From assembly GCF_000006565.2 (NCBI RefSeq), contig NC_031479.1, forward strand, positions 5,110,289 to 5,174,288: DNA of 64,000 nt. Reading direction: 5' to 3'. Shown one piece after another: positions 32,801-43,589 of this stretch; the stretch's first letter is position 1; each line of letters begins with the position of its first letter. The stretch comes from Toxoplasma gondii ME49. Taxonomy: Eukaryota > Apicomplexa > Conoidasida > Eucoccidiorida > Sarcocystidae. The translations under genes were made by a program, and so were the position numbers. The notes below the pieces were generated by a model. It worked only from the letters and a program-made list of their open reading frames with translations. It made no database searches and was not told where the DNA came from.

Positions 32801-32854
32801 GACAGAGAGCGTATCATGCTCCAGCAGCTTGAAGAGTGGAAGCGGAGAGGTTGA
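29846..32854 (+). CDS. OBG: Obg/CgtA-family GTPase (ribosome-assembly GTPase, probably organellar)
   Basis: A single open exon of 1,002 residues from ATG 29846. The N-terminal ~205 residues are Ser/Cys/Phe-rich and end with LRLPRRFSSSASF, suggestive of organelle targeting. The glycine-rich Obg fold follows: DSRLIRVYGGRGGPGS, GPGIPSGGKGGDGGSV, KHHKPGEPGRDTVLLVPPGS and, after an insertion, LLIGSPPLVVARGGRGG. The G domain shows P-loop GFPNAGKSS (residues 505-513), switch region FPFTTTGPNVG, DLPGL, TKCD and a terminal SAR. Family members are about 350-450 residues. Here a Ser/Pro/Val repeat of 12 residues interrupts the Obg fold, and a ~200-residue Glu/Arg-rich insertion plus a second one of ~110 residues split the G domain on either side of TKCD. 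Obg proteins bind the large ribosomal subunit late in assembly. Mitochondrial (MTG2-like) and plastid forms exist, and I cannot choose between mitochondrion and apicoplast. Confidence 0.94.
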   Translation: MLPFRWLLHAMRGPGVERRLARLARAAQRPQSRLPLLGGTGERQRETLSCICSSCMHSSRRREQLYVLSDLPAPLKSSPPRLGCVPQLSVLPDFFVSPPWLLQLACLSRRSSSCSSSSVFSSSSLFSSFSVFSHTSFFSSSSVFSSFCVFSPASSCSSSSPACPSFPSVVPSFAPASSRSPRCASVLRLPRRFSSSASFVDSRLIRVYGGRGGPGSCSYAKHAKHILVGPGIPSGGKGGDGGSVILRVVSGPRGRPEEDRSASSSSATDMSRVFSLTKKAAKAARVQAAAASVSGGLGGLPGWARGEDGSRGGKHHKPGEPGRDTVLLVPPGSVVWELRPLRSRSPISRNLDPAQTTRSSLSSPASSPVSSAASSPVSSPVSSAASSPVSSPVSSAASSSESAGPARLRASSEAFDGSTSEVVSSASLAPGFASSPDLLDFGCRCERRFLGELLIGSPPLVVARGGRGGRGNSRADPHRADCGEEGEEKVIEVELKSIADVGLVGFPNAGKSSILAALSRCAPRVASFPFTTTGPNVGSVSFENGDTLSVADLPGLVQNAHLNEGMGHAFLRHCERTSLLVYVLDASGDSATELDADPTEQSTAERAEKMADMGSTKERDEAGEQPQVKEKAREEETQEKKETEEATGEKESRAGHRKVGRGFEGRDGGERENENADRDERTSGDFVVGEEARTDRGRGAVERPRSAEERNTVSKGEGRQSPSGDAERSEAESLEDDRDTLSEDSRKWTSGMPRIPRSPVDAFFALYREVCLYSASLATRPFIVAATKCDISPAKTLETVDRLWRELNSPHQQRRLARMRQLALDRHTSSDLNETEDATETPKTLHQTFERFCLQSDRETENGLSNQERSSRGLQREEQAKREDGEKRSKKDTRREREESGLLQRDAEVPLLADEAHCEGEEDPRKNGGEAMGADKVPGGKQVQERKEAKTKLAKIQVVAISARHGHGLEALAEAMRAAVEAHRGDRERIMLQQLEEWKRRG
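30925..31045. repeat. 36-bp tandem repeat within the Obg gene
   Basis: About three copies of a C/T-rich 36-bp unit, in frame, encode the 12-residue SSPVSSPVSSAA. They lie between the second and third conserved parts of the Obg fold. Confidence 0.92.
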
Positions 32855-33979
32855 GAGGGGGACGCTGAAGGGTAAACAGTTCTTTTCCTTGAAACAAAGT
32901 TCCCTTCTCGCCTTAGGACCTACATGTAGGTCCACCACCTACAGCACCGATGCTTTCGAATACTCTAAAGTTACTGCATGTGAACGCAGGATCTGGAACA
33001 GTGGAGCTGAGAGAAGGGGGGAGCGCCCTAGAGTTCAGACGAGCAGTCTGAAGTTAACGAACGGGAGAGGGTCCACGCGCGACTACTCCCGAACTGAGGA
33101 GGACACCCTTGAGTGTGTAGCGCAGACGAATCAAGGGGGCAGAGGGGCTTGTGAAAAACGAGGAAGAGCAGAAAGGTACAGAGCGTAGGAAGAAGAGGAC
33201 GGCGGGGACGAGCGAATGCAGGGGAGAAGCTTGAAGTCGAGAGCATCAGGAGCAAAAAGGGAGGATCACTGCGGGAAGCTAGAGCCGCAGACCACGAAGG
33301 CACAGGCTGGAGTTGTGAAAATGGATTGGGCTGCGTTTCTCCCCAGAATGTTAATCTTCCTTGTGACGGAAACCGCAATCAGTGAAGATTTTCGATCTTT
33401 CTCGGAGAAACCCTATTACCAGACTTCTATAAAAGATGTGCGCAGACCTCTTGCTGTGTCACTGTTCTCTCACTCGGATGGTGATCAGATGCCTGGTTTC
33501 ACTGTAGGTTCTTGTTGGAATTGCCTAGCTGTCTGCCGCTTTCCCCAGGGGAAGGTGGGACTCCAACCACAAGTGTAAACATATATGCATGCATGCATCC
33601 ATCTCTATTGGCGTTTTACTCTGCAGTTTTCCGTGGAATTGGTGACAAGAAGTTGGCGTGGCATCTGGGTTCACGCGCACAAATTCAGGCAAATGGCGTA
33701 GCCCAGGATCGTTGATGGCAAGCGACATTGCCGGAAGCAGTCCTCCGTGAGGCACCAAGGTAATGGTTGCGAGGCCATGCCTCTTACCTGGCTACAGCAC
33801 AAAGTGCATGGTTAGAAACCATCAAGCTTAAATCGTTTGACACTGCTATATACGCCACTAGCCATACGCCGTTAGGGAACACGAATTCCCTCTCATATGA
33901 GTTCCGAGGGTTATTCTTCGCGGATACTTCGTTGACCGCTGCGAATCGAAGAGTGGTTTCTTCGCGTTTTCTAGTGAGA
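32855..33979. other. Gap downstream of Obg
   Basis: It contains the Obg 3' UTR and otherwise nothing I can support. A TGCATGCATGCA patch lies near 33,588. The plus-strand frame that runs on to 34,978 is already open from about 33,767 but has no ATG before 33,980. Confidence 0.4.
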
Positions 33980-34978
33980 ATGCGACAAATCACAAAATGG
34001 CGACGCGTGCTTCGAAGTTGCATATTTCGTATGAGGCAGAATTGCTGCCGAACGCCCCGTCGTGCCAGAGGTACACCATCCAGCAGGTTTCTGGGGACGC
34101 TTGCATATCCTGGTGACTTTCAGGGGATTCACGTTGTGTCCACACGCTTGAGTTTCAATTTGATGCAAAATCCCTGGAAAATACGTCGTGGGCATGTCTT
34201 ATTCATGGTGAAGAACCGAGAACTGCGGTTCGCTGGCTTCGAAAGCCGAATGCCCACGAAACCGTCTCAGGGATATGTACACCCCGTGTCACCAGCAGGG
34301 TTCCCTGTCAGTCACGTTCGCATTTTACACATATTCCTCATCTGGGTTTCAGATCGAGAAAAGAGCGGGGGTGTGTGTTTTCTGTCTACTTCCTGGCAAC
34401 GTTGTGTCGCACGGAAGCCGCAGCAGTGGGGGTGGGGCTTGTGCAGAGAGACAATAAAGAAAGCACCGAGTTTCCCCGCCCTGAAACAGAATAGGTGTGT
34501 CGACCATTGGCTGGCGGTGAAAAGTGCCTTGCGTCGCTTGTTTGCATGTGAAAGAGTCGAGAAAAGAGGGAAATCGCCTGGGGGTCGTTCTGTCCCTTTT
34601 TCGAGGGTCGTCGCACCCGACAGCTCGCCGCGGACCCCTACGGCTTCGCGTCTCATCCACACCGAAATATTTGGGGCAACTCGTTCTTTTTCTCTCATTT
34701 TTCTTGCTTTCCACTCGCTTTCCAGCCTCCGAACCTGGACAGAGTTCCTCGACTGCCTCGCTCGGGGTGTTTCCCTTCGTGCCCATGTTCGCGCCGCCGG
34801 CTGGCTTCCCGCCCTCAGTGTAAAAAAGGCTTTTTCCGCGCCGCATGCCCGCGGTGTGCCACGCGCCCGACACGGAGACAGGGTTTTTCGAGTTGAACCT
34901 TCGCTGTTCTCAGAAGAGACGTGGATGGCTCTGACCTGCGGGACTGGATTAGACAAGACCCTTCTCCGAGGCACATAG
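33980..34978 (+). CDS. Long unassigned open frame (doubtful gene, 332 residues)
   Basis: An ATG at 33980 opens a 332-residue frame with no stop. A run this long is very unlikely by chance at this base composition, unless it shadows coding sequence elsewhere. The product is basic and Arg/Ser-rich (MRQITKWRRVLRSC...), with no signal peptide, no known domain and unusually many Cys, Trp and Arg residues. A 250-codon frame on the opposite strand overlaps its second half, so one may be a shadow of the other. It lies 580 bp upstream of the secreted membrane-protein gene and could belong to that gene's leader. A GTACACCCC motif copy at 34,277 falls inside it. I regard it as an open question. Confidence 0.28.
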   Translation: MRQITKWRRVLRSCIFRMRQNCCRTPRRARGTPSSRFLGTLAYPGDFQGIHVVSTRLSFNLMQNPWKIRRGHVLFMVKNRELRFAGFESRMPTKPSQGYVHPVSPAGFPVSHVRILHIFLIWVSDREKSGGVCFLSTSWQRCVARKPQQWGWGLCRETIKKAPSFPALKQNRCVDHWLAVKSALRRLFACERVEKRGKSPGGRSVPFSRVVAPDSSPRTPTASRLIHTEIFGATRSFSLIFLAFHSLSSLRTWTEFLDCLARGVSLRAHVRAAGWLPALSVKKAFSAPHARGVPRARHGDRVFRVEPSLFSEETWMALTCGTGLDKTLLRGT

Positions 34979-35561
34979 TCGGGGTCGCAGCTGTTCTTCA
35001 GAAGAAAAAACGCAGCCCGTCTGACTTCCGGAAAGAGGAAACGGCGCGCGGAGACGGGCGACACCGGGACTCTGTGCGGCGATTAGCCGTGGCGAGCAAG
35101 TGACGACGTGTAGCGACGACAACGTGTGAGGCCTCCGGCTCTCCCCTCTTTCTCAAAAGTCCTGTCTTTCTAATTCGCCTTTCTGTATGCCCACCTTTTC
35201 CAAAAAACAACTTGCCTTCCCACCTGCCCCGCGACTCTCCCGCCGATACTTCCGCGCGACGTAAGGACTGTTTTCGCCTCGAGACCGCGCCGTCAAGACT
35301 TCGTGTTCGTGGCGGGGGCCGGTGCACCCGGCGGAGAAGTCGTGGACGACTTGCTGCGCTAAAGGCGATTTCCCACGGTCCAGCGCGCTCTCCTACTTCC
35401 CAGTTCCGACCGTTAAACGGAGCTAGAGAGTCCGTTCTGGAGCGTACCAGGTTGACCCAGACAGTGGCCGAGGGTCGCGCCTGGATCTCAGCTGGGTGGG
35501 CAAAAGTGGCCACAACTCATTAGTGGAACGAGGTCCGTTTTTGCGAGAATTTCGTCGAACG
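34979..35561. promoter_or_regulatory. Upstream region of the secreted membrane-protein gene
   Basis: Probable promoter and 5' UTR. No exon is supported. The frame containing the start codon is open upstream to about 35,496, but the ATG at 35,562 is the first one followed by a signal sequence. Confidence 0.4.
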
Positions 35562-38500
35562 ATGGCGGCTGTTCTGCCCCGTTCCCGGGGAGTTCTCCCC
35601 GTCCTGTCTCTGCTTGTTTTCTTTGTCGTCGGCTGCTGGCTCTGTGCGAACGCGGTCGAGGAACTCGATGGCGAGGGCACCCAGCAGCTCCGTGTGCGTC
35701 CCGTGGACTCGCGCCTGCTGTCTTCGAGCGGATGGCGCAAACTGCGGAAAGGGCTTCTCGATTTGCTGAAAAAGGAAAGTGCCAAGCGCGAATGGATCCC
35801 CATTCACGTCCATAAAGTTCCAGAGGGAGCATCCGATGCCGAGACAACTCTCCCGCCGTCGTCGTTGGGTTTCTTCGGAAGGCTCTTTGGCCGCAACCCC
35901 GTCGAGGATGACCTTGCATTGTCCGCTCTCGGGACCAGTCTGCCTCGAGGCCTAAACGCAGCGCTGGAAATATACACGCAACCTGACGGGGAGCTGGAGT
36001 GCAGAAAGTCCCCCTGGGTCCTGCCCGTAGTTGTCGAGGAAGTCCGCAAGCGCGCCAGCGCGGAAGGGGTCCCGTTCTTTGAGGCGGCAGTGAGCTACGG
36101 CTACGAGGACGCGAACGACACCATTGCCGCGAATCTGCCTATCGTCTTTCCCCTCACTCCCAACAACCAAATCCTCAAAAACGGACTCCCTGACGTCGAG
36201 CCCCAGGTCGGACTCGATGCCACCATTTTGTGCAAGGAAGACGGACGACCGCCGCTGTTCGTTACAGACCAAGATGAGAACTCGGACATGCCTGGTACGG
36301 ACAGGAAGAACCGACATAGTTTACGTTACGTGCTCCAGAACAAAGGAGGAAAAGGTCTGCCTGCGTGAGGTCCTGTCACGAGAACTGGAAAACAGAGAGC
36401 GTCCCCGCTGTGAGGAAAGCTACCGATAAACACGAATATGCAGGGGCGAAAGCGTGTGTTTTTCGTAACTTTCGGGTTTCTGGAGTGATGGGTCCTCTGT
36501 TGGGTTCAGCGGAAAATGCGCGTTAGAGGAAACCCCCTCAACATCGGGGGTCTCCCATTTCATGTGTGTGCACCTGCACTCTTGCCGGAACCTTTCGATA
36601 CACACAAAATTTGGTTTTATGCGTTGCGTGATATTCCCCAGCACCAGAGCGAGCGTAGCTCTCTCTCGTCGGTATAACGGAGCGGCTGAGTGTCAATCGA
36701 ACTTGCGAATTTTTAGGTTCTCCATGAAATCAATGAAGGAACAGACTTGCTACTACTATTACTCCTACTACCAGATTGGCGCCGTGGTTTCGCCAACCAC
36801 CACGAAATTCCGGCAACCAGAGGGAAGCATGTGCGGGATGGGTACAGAGACTTCAATCTTGGCGGCGCTGCGCCGTCTGTCTCAAACAGTGTCGGTTGCT
36901 TTGTGGTTTGCACATGTTGCGCGGCGACTCTCGGTCGATTCTCTGCCTTTACGGCCCGGTCCGGTATTCCCTGCTGTTTGCAGAGCTGCAGCCAGGCCCG
37001 TGGACTGTCTCCGTGTTTGTGAGGTCGAAGGTGAATCCTCTGGTGCCGTATGGCCGATCGTACTTCTTGGAAGTCCTCGACAACGTCGTTGTGACCATGC
37101 CCCCGGAGCGCATCATCCCCTTTCCACTTCCTGCCAGCGTGTCGCTCGACACCCTTCTGCAACTTGAACTCGCTGTGGCTGCGGCTCAGCTCTTTACGGA
37201 GCCTCGGTCCGAAGACTCTATGCGGCTGGCCATGCCAGCTCGCTGTACAATTCATCGGGACGCCTCGTACCTGGACGCTGCCACGCTCGACTGTCCCCTG
37301 TGGCACATGCAAGCGCACACGAAAAAACCATCAGGTGAGTGTAGAAAACGGTGCGCTTTGATGGACAAGCAAATGCACGTTCATAGACAAGGGGGCGCAA
37401 AAACGCATACTACTCAGACAGAAATAGCGTCTCAAACAAGTACAGAGAAAGCTCCGGTGCCTCTCCAGCGCTGTATTCGCGACGCATCCGTACTGATCGC
37501 CGCTTGCGTGTGACGCTGGTCGGATGATGGCAGAAGTGGGAGCAGAGAGCGAAAGGCGGCTTCTTGACAGTTTGGAGTGCAAACCGTTTGCACGGCGAGC
37601 AAACCTCGTGTTTACATGAAATGCTTGTCATGTCGCCGTCGGACTCCTAGGTGTGTACAAACGCTTTTTTCTGGGGAGTGTAAATTACGACTTGGATTGC
37701 TGGTTTGGACCAGATTGTCTGTGTGTTCCGGGTTCGCGCTCTAGCGTGTAAGCATAGCAGAGCTTAAGGTGACGAAATTATTGATGATAACACCCAAATT
37801 GAATCACGGACACGTCTGAGTACCTACGATACGACTGGTCGTGACTTCAGTTACACGGTATAGAGACAACCGAGTTCTTTTGACGGCTGTTCACTACATG
37901 TGGTGCGCTGGAAATCAATCTTCTAAAGCGTTGAGGTGATTTCACAACGAATACGTTCCAAGCCTGATACATGAATGAAATACATCACTCCACAAGTCGC
38001 ACGTGTGTGTCGGGGTGCGCGACCTACTGTTGCGGTTTCCGTATCTTTTCTGTTTCGATTGTTTTTCAGCTGTGAGGACCGCCGCGAAGATCGGAGGCTC
38101 CCTCGTCGGCGTAGGACTGGCAAGAAACCTAATTCTCCCTCGTAGGGATACGACGGCATTCAACCAGCTGGTGACCCTCAACCGCAGTGATGACGCTGAG
38201 TCCGCAGGAGTGGTGAATTTGAATACCGCTTGGCCACATCCTGCGAGTGCCGCCGAGAAACTGGCTCTGAGCAGGCTGTCGGAAAAGGCGCTAAATGCGT
38301 TCGCAGCGAACGAATCTAACGCAAAGAGTCCTTTCACCCTTAGCGCGGACGGCGACACGCTCGACGTGTCTGTTGACGTGAACAAACTCAGCGCAAAAGA
38401 AAAGAAGGGCGTGGAAAATCTCCCGACTGACTCGGACGGCCGTCTACAGTTCAGCCTTAACGGCCGTCCCGCCGGCGACGCAGTCGGAAATGCAGACGCT

Positions 38501-38800
38501 GCCGTCGGCCCTGCTCTCCGCGTTGTCCACAACATATACCGCGCGACAGTAACGAATCCGTACGAAAACGCAAAGAACGAGCTCATGAAGAACGTCGCAC
38601 TTGGTCTAGCGTTCGCGGTCCTCTTCCACAGCGGAATGCGACTGTGGAGCTGGTGGCAGGACGACAAAACCACGCGGCACAAACTGGCGCTGATAGAAGC
38701 TGCGCGAAGCGCACAACACTTTGAACCAAAGTACCTCGTCAAACCAGCTCAAGCAACCGATGTGCTCGCGGAAATTGTCCCAGACGACATTCGAAGTTAA
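35562..38800 (+). CDS. Secretory-pathway protein with signal peptide and C-terminal membrane anchor, unknown function
   Basis: Exons 35562-36294, 36984-37334 and 38070-38800 are phase-consistent (phase 1 at both junctions; acceptors GCTGTTTGCAG and GTTTTTCAG), giving 604 residues. The start is chosen because it yields a clear signal peptide: MAAVLPRSRG, a hydrophobic core to about residue 27, then a likely cut near CANA-VEE. The next ~330 residues look like a folded lumenal region (ELQPGPWTVSVFVRSKV, then SYFLEVLDNVVVTMPPER), with several Cys that could form disulfides. Exon 3 begins with a weakly hydrophobic stretch (IGGSLVGVGLARNL). It ends with a membrane segment at about residues 536-554 (NVALGLAFAVLFHSG), followed by a ~50-residue tail containing WSWWQDDKTTRHK. 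I recognise no family. The architecture fits a membrane protein of the ER, Golgi, dense granules, rhoptries or parasitophorous vacuole, and the sequence does not decide which. Confidence 0.8.
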
Positions 38801-41156
38801 CTGCAGAATTATTTGAGTGAGGGGCATTCGACGGACTCAATTCGGGAGTCGAAACTCTGGATGCGGGCACTGACAAAGCGCATTCCACCCTGCGCTCTTT
38901 CAATTCACCGAAATCGACCACTGAATCACTCGAGTCAGTTATTCAGCTCCAGCTTAGTTGTCTCGCCCCTCTGGCTGCAACTGATCGACCAGGGAAGCAG
39001 CGAAACATTCTCCAAAAACAGACACAGAAGAATACACGCCAGCGAAATACTCTTAGAACAAGAGGCACAACAAAGCTGACGAGTGCTTCAACCTGTATAC
39101 ACACCAGGCGGGCATCTAGACGACACAACTAGAGCGGCAGAAACCTTTATGAACGGAAACGATTGGATACATGCCTTTCAACAGGTGGTTTGATGACGGT
39201 TTTGCCGAATTGCAATAGGCTGGCGAGCCCCGTGGAAGGCACTGGAGCAGAACTATTTTTCTTAGCGGAATGCGGACGCAAATCTCTCGTGAACAGACCG
39301 ATGGATTGACGCATATGCGCTTCGTCGGTCTTTGAGCTCCGCAGTTGCACTTGCTGACCTCGGATTTCTGGCGAACTTTGTGACTTCGGCGTTTGTTTTA
39401 AGCATTTTCTAGCACGATGTAGTAGCTACATGTGCTGTTGTAAAGTGGGCAACCAACAACAACGTTTTCTTGTGAGTAAAGCGGGACCCACGTGTGAAAC
39501 GGACTATGAGCCTTCCTCGCGACGACCGATAACAACGCACTGCACGTTCAGCTGCACACCGACTGAGCAGTCTCGTTCTTGGAAATTAAACGAAAGCACA
39601 CCCTTCAGAAACAGCCACTGGGATGCGAAACGAGACACTGTCGTCGCTTGTTTCCTAAGTTGTTTAAGATGCTGGTACGTTGGTGGCACCAAGTGAGTGA
39701 CTGACAGGGTGTTGCAATCGAACAAATGCATTAAGTGAATTCCAACCTCTGCTGACCCCAGATCATTCAACCGCCAACCTTCAGTCACCTTGAAGACCAG
39801 CACTATTCGCACACTTCATTCCCTATTGGCCTGATGCGTTCCTGAGCTGCGCAGGTTTTATATGTGGACTAGAACGTCGATGCTCTGTTCAGTAATTCCC
39901 TTGAGATTGTTTGCATGAACTAAACGTGTAAGAGTACACCCGACATAAGTGAGACTTTTTAGACTTTGTGCGGCTCATCCTACAACGATACGCGTATGGG
40001 CGCCTACCCTAAAATCAAGAGATTTATCACGATCTACAGTGAGTGTGGCGGGAGCGTACCGCTGTCGACTACTGCTAAAGGCTCGCAGCCACTTTGCTCT
40101 CATTCCAAAACTACTGAATACACTATAGTTATGGTATACAGACAGTCCCAGCAGTAGTGAATGAATTATAGAACAACATTCTGTTCCTTTTACACTTACT
40201 AAAACCGGAAGACAGGGGCAAAACACCCTCGGCATTCTCAGGAGACGCGAACTGGTGTTCCCATTCGTTTTTTTGGCATGTCCAGCCCTTTCGGAGAATC
40301 GGGCTCGAAGCGACCACGTCACCTGAGCCTCGGGGTCGAGTCTAGCGCTCTGACTGGCTAAGAGAGTGCCTTGTACGGTTTGTCAGCAATTATGTCATCC
40401 CGTATTAATCAAGGATCACTATCCGAGATGAGAAATTTGAATGCTCGAGTGGTAAATCGTTCTTCACGAGACGCGCTTCCACTGCACCAACCGAGGGAAG
40501 TAGAGAGGGATGCGAGCCAAAGGTTCATTCTCCACCGCATCGAGGAAGGCATGTGCGGCAGAACCGCACGACTCTCCTTTCTGAAAAGACCACCGGCACG
40601 ACAGGCTCCGAGACAAGCAGAAACACCCACCCGGAGAGAGGCGGACACGAACAAATTCCCCGAAGAGTAGGGGCACAACCACAGAGTCAGGGGAAAGGGA
40701 TTTTGCCAGGCGTAAAACGCTCTGTGTATGAGATGCAACGCGCAGCAAAAAGCAGCCAGGCGCGAGAACAGAGAAAAAATTGACATGAAAGCGGGAGACC
40801 GCCACACCTCAATCGCTGGCCGCGCAAAATACCAACGGTTGGCGTACCTCACTGCGACCCAGAAATCAAGGTTTCCGAGAAAACGCAGCGGCTAGGGGGA
40901 TCACAACTCATGCTCTGCCAGAGGGATGCCCTTCTGTTAAGTCTAGCCATAGACGCCCAAGTCATTGGCGCCAGACGCATCCAGAGGCACTGTCTCATCG
41001 GCCGCCGCCCGCCCGCTTCGGTGTCCTTTCGAAGCGCGTCGAACGTTCCAACAACGACTAGAGAAGAAATGGAGGCAGCAGGCTTAGGACTCGGCGGCGG
41101 AGCCAGCCACGACCCTTCTGCGAGTTTCCTTCCTCAGGTGCATGCGCCTTCCACGA
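38801..41156. other. Gene-poor intergenic region
   Basis: Mostly featureless. A small plus-strand frame from ATG 40,392 to 40,670 (92 residues, MSSRINQGSLSEMRNLN..., Arg-rich) is possible but unsupported by homology or splice context. It overlaps an opposite-strand frame of similar length. Confidence 0.35.
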
Positions 41157-43400
41157 CTATCGGTGTCGCCGCTCCAGCACGGGGAACTTGCACTCCCACG
41201 CCTGAAGCCGAGCACTCCCAGGAGAGTTCACCCCGGGCTCGTTTCTACCGAGGAAAGCAAATCGTTTTTGGTTTGCCAGAAGCGCAGAGGGTGCAGAGAC
41301 AGCGCGAGGTTCGTCGCACCTGATAACCATTCCGCACCCAAGGAAGAAGCCGAAACTGACGGCTCCGCCAACCTGCGACATACAGCAGAAGCGTCCGAGA
41401 AACGTTACCATTCTTTGTTTCTTTCCGACTGTCGCTGCCCAGTCAAGAACCTTCTCTTTGCGAATCATTGACGAATGTGCAAAAGCGCCAAGCCCGCAAA
41501 ACGTCTGAACTTATGATTCGTTATAAATTACATGAAGTTGCTGCGCTCGAACAACTCTTGAAGATATTTTAGAAAGACGACGCTCACGGCTCACGAGACA
41601 ATCACTTCAGTCGCAACACCTGGAAGTAGAGAGAAGTTTCAAAAGAATCTGGATCGCAAGGAATGCCAAAACAGAATCTGTCCGTGGCAATACTTCCTGC
41701 CTCTACACGCAGTGCTGCTTTGAAACAAAGAGCATCTGTGGATAAGGGGTCGAGATCTTGGTCCGCGAATCCCGGCGAAGCACAGATCATCGCTGAGCGC
41801 CAGGCGCACCGACTGTGAGGCTCGCATTCACTTACTACAGAAACAGGGAGAATGAGGAGATTTCGGTTGGCCACGGCGGCGTATCCGCCAGTGAGCAGTC
41901 CAAAAATGCCGCCGACCGCGGCTCCCTGAAGGCACCGCAGACACCTGGTGACCCTTCGCATCGATTTCCGCACCCGTCCGTGGCACTCTACAGAAAAGCA
42001 GCCGCCACCGACCTTCGGTGTTGCGCAGTGAGATGTGTGTAAAGCTGCCGTGCCAGTCCTAATTTCAAAACGGGCAGGCAAACGGTTTCTTCGCTTGCAG
42101 AAGCAACACCACGACAACAGTTCCCCAGCAGCCGCCGTCGAGGAGACACACTGCAGCACGAGCCGAGCGGGGTAGACGGAGAAAGCAAAGGAAGTTCCCT
42201 GGTCGTGTCGAAGTGGCAGAACGGATAAAAAACAAGAGTCACCCAAGTCCCAGATTACCACACGAGCTCGCTTTGTCTTCCCAGAAAATACGGAAAGGTT
42301 TCCCGACGTTCAGACGTGTATCTGCAGCCAGCGTCGTGTAAAGGAGAAAGCGACACTCCAGTGGTTGGCATAAAAGTCATGCAGCTTTCCCGAGAACTCA
42401 GACGAGGGGCAGAAGCCGAGACAGGGAGGGTCAACGGTAAGAAGGGAACCGGGGATATTTCGCCGCTTTGCCATGCGACAGCGAGGCAGCGTTCTTCGCT
42501 CCGGTGACAGGTTCTTTGAAGGACTGAAACGCCGTTTTAAATCTGAACAAAGAGTCAAAGCACCTCCGTTCTTTTTCCAGCTCTTCCCGATCCTTTTGGC
42601 TGGCAAGTCGTTCCTCGTCCCTACCATCTTCATTCCCATCTTGACGCCTTCCAGGCAGTTTCTCAGCCTCGGATTTGTGACGTGGCGGTCCAGAAACGAA
42701 GCTTCGCGGCCACCGTGCATGCGCCGCCTCTCCTCTTCGATGTATTCGCGGTCATAGATGCCAGGGGACTCTGAGTACGGAGAGCTGAGAGAACCAACCC
42801 AGCAACGTGCAGATAACGCTAACATGAAGACCCCAGGCAGCTCTAGACAGGTCAGCGTGAACCTCGGTAACCCACTGACGAACGTGGCGCCACTGGAACC
42901 ACGCATGTGGAACGGTCCAGCGAGCTGAACAAGCCACAGCGTCGCCTTCAGGACATCGGAATGGCAAATCCACACTCTCGAAGATCCCCCGGGTAGCGCC
43001 TGAGACACTCGGAGATAATGGCCAGCCTTTGTTCACGACATACACAGACAAACGCAGCGAATCTCCCCGCTGTAACTTGCCATCTACGCACAGGGAAGTC
43101 TACAGAGACTTTCACATACATACGCACGTGTACACATGCTTGCTCATTCATCTAGATGTATACATATATATATATATATATATACACGGACACAAAAATA
43201 ATTCATATACGTATACACAGATCTAAATAATTCACATAGACACACATAAACGTAGAGGAAGAGGAGATATGTGAGCTGGCAACGGATGATTACAGGCCAA
43301 GGGAGAGAAATGAAAAGTCCTCTTTGAATCCTCACGAGTATTTGCCGAAGTCTTCTTTGGCATAATAGTCCTCCGTTTTCCCGACACTCAGGGATGGCAT
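41157..43400 (-). CDS. ROMO1: ROMO1/Mgr2-family inner-membrane protein (TIM23 translocase subunit)
   Basis: Minus-strand exons 43336-43400, 42625-42784, 41836-41925 and 41157-41372 are phase-consistent (phases 2, 0, 0) and give 176 residues. Exon 1 starts MPSLSVGKTEDYYAKEDFGK. The family core is CLEGVKMGMKMGAAVGGIFG, then a small-residue helix (LLTGGYAAVANR), and the second helix GGAVSFGFFLGCGMVIRC, closely matching the two Gly-rich helices and closing Cys of human ROMO1 and yeast Mgr2. Those proteins sit in the mitochondrial inner membrane and seal the TIM23 channel laterally during preprotein import. Human ROMO1 is only 79 residues. Here a charged N-terminal part of ~70 residues and a ~55-residue tail are added. 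A donor-like CTCGGTAGAA inside the last exon leaves the extreme C-terminus open. A core split over three exons is easily missed by automated annotation. Confidence 0.9.
43157..43186. repeat. (TA)n microsatellite
   Basis: About 14 TA units within the first intron of the ROMO1/Mgr2 gene. Confidence 0.95.
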
Positions 43401-43589
43401 CGCAAAACTGGTCGAGGAAGAAGAGGACGACGTGGAGGGGGGCGCTGCATGCAGAGTCACAGAGAGAGAAAGAGTGTCCTCCTCACGTGTGCCAAAGTGA
43501 GACAGTCAGTACCCGTTCCACCGCAAACGAGTGAAACTACGAAGTTACCACTTTGGACTCGTCACTATCTATCGAGAACGGGTTGCTTG

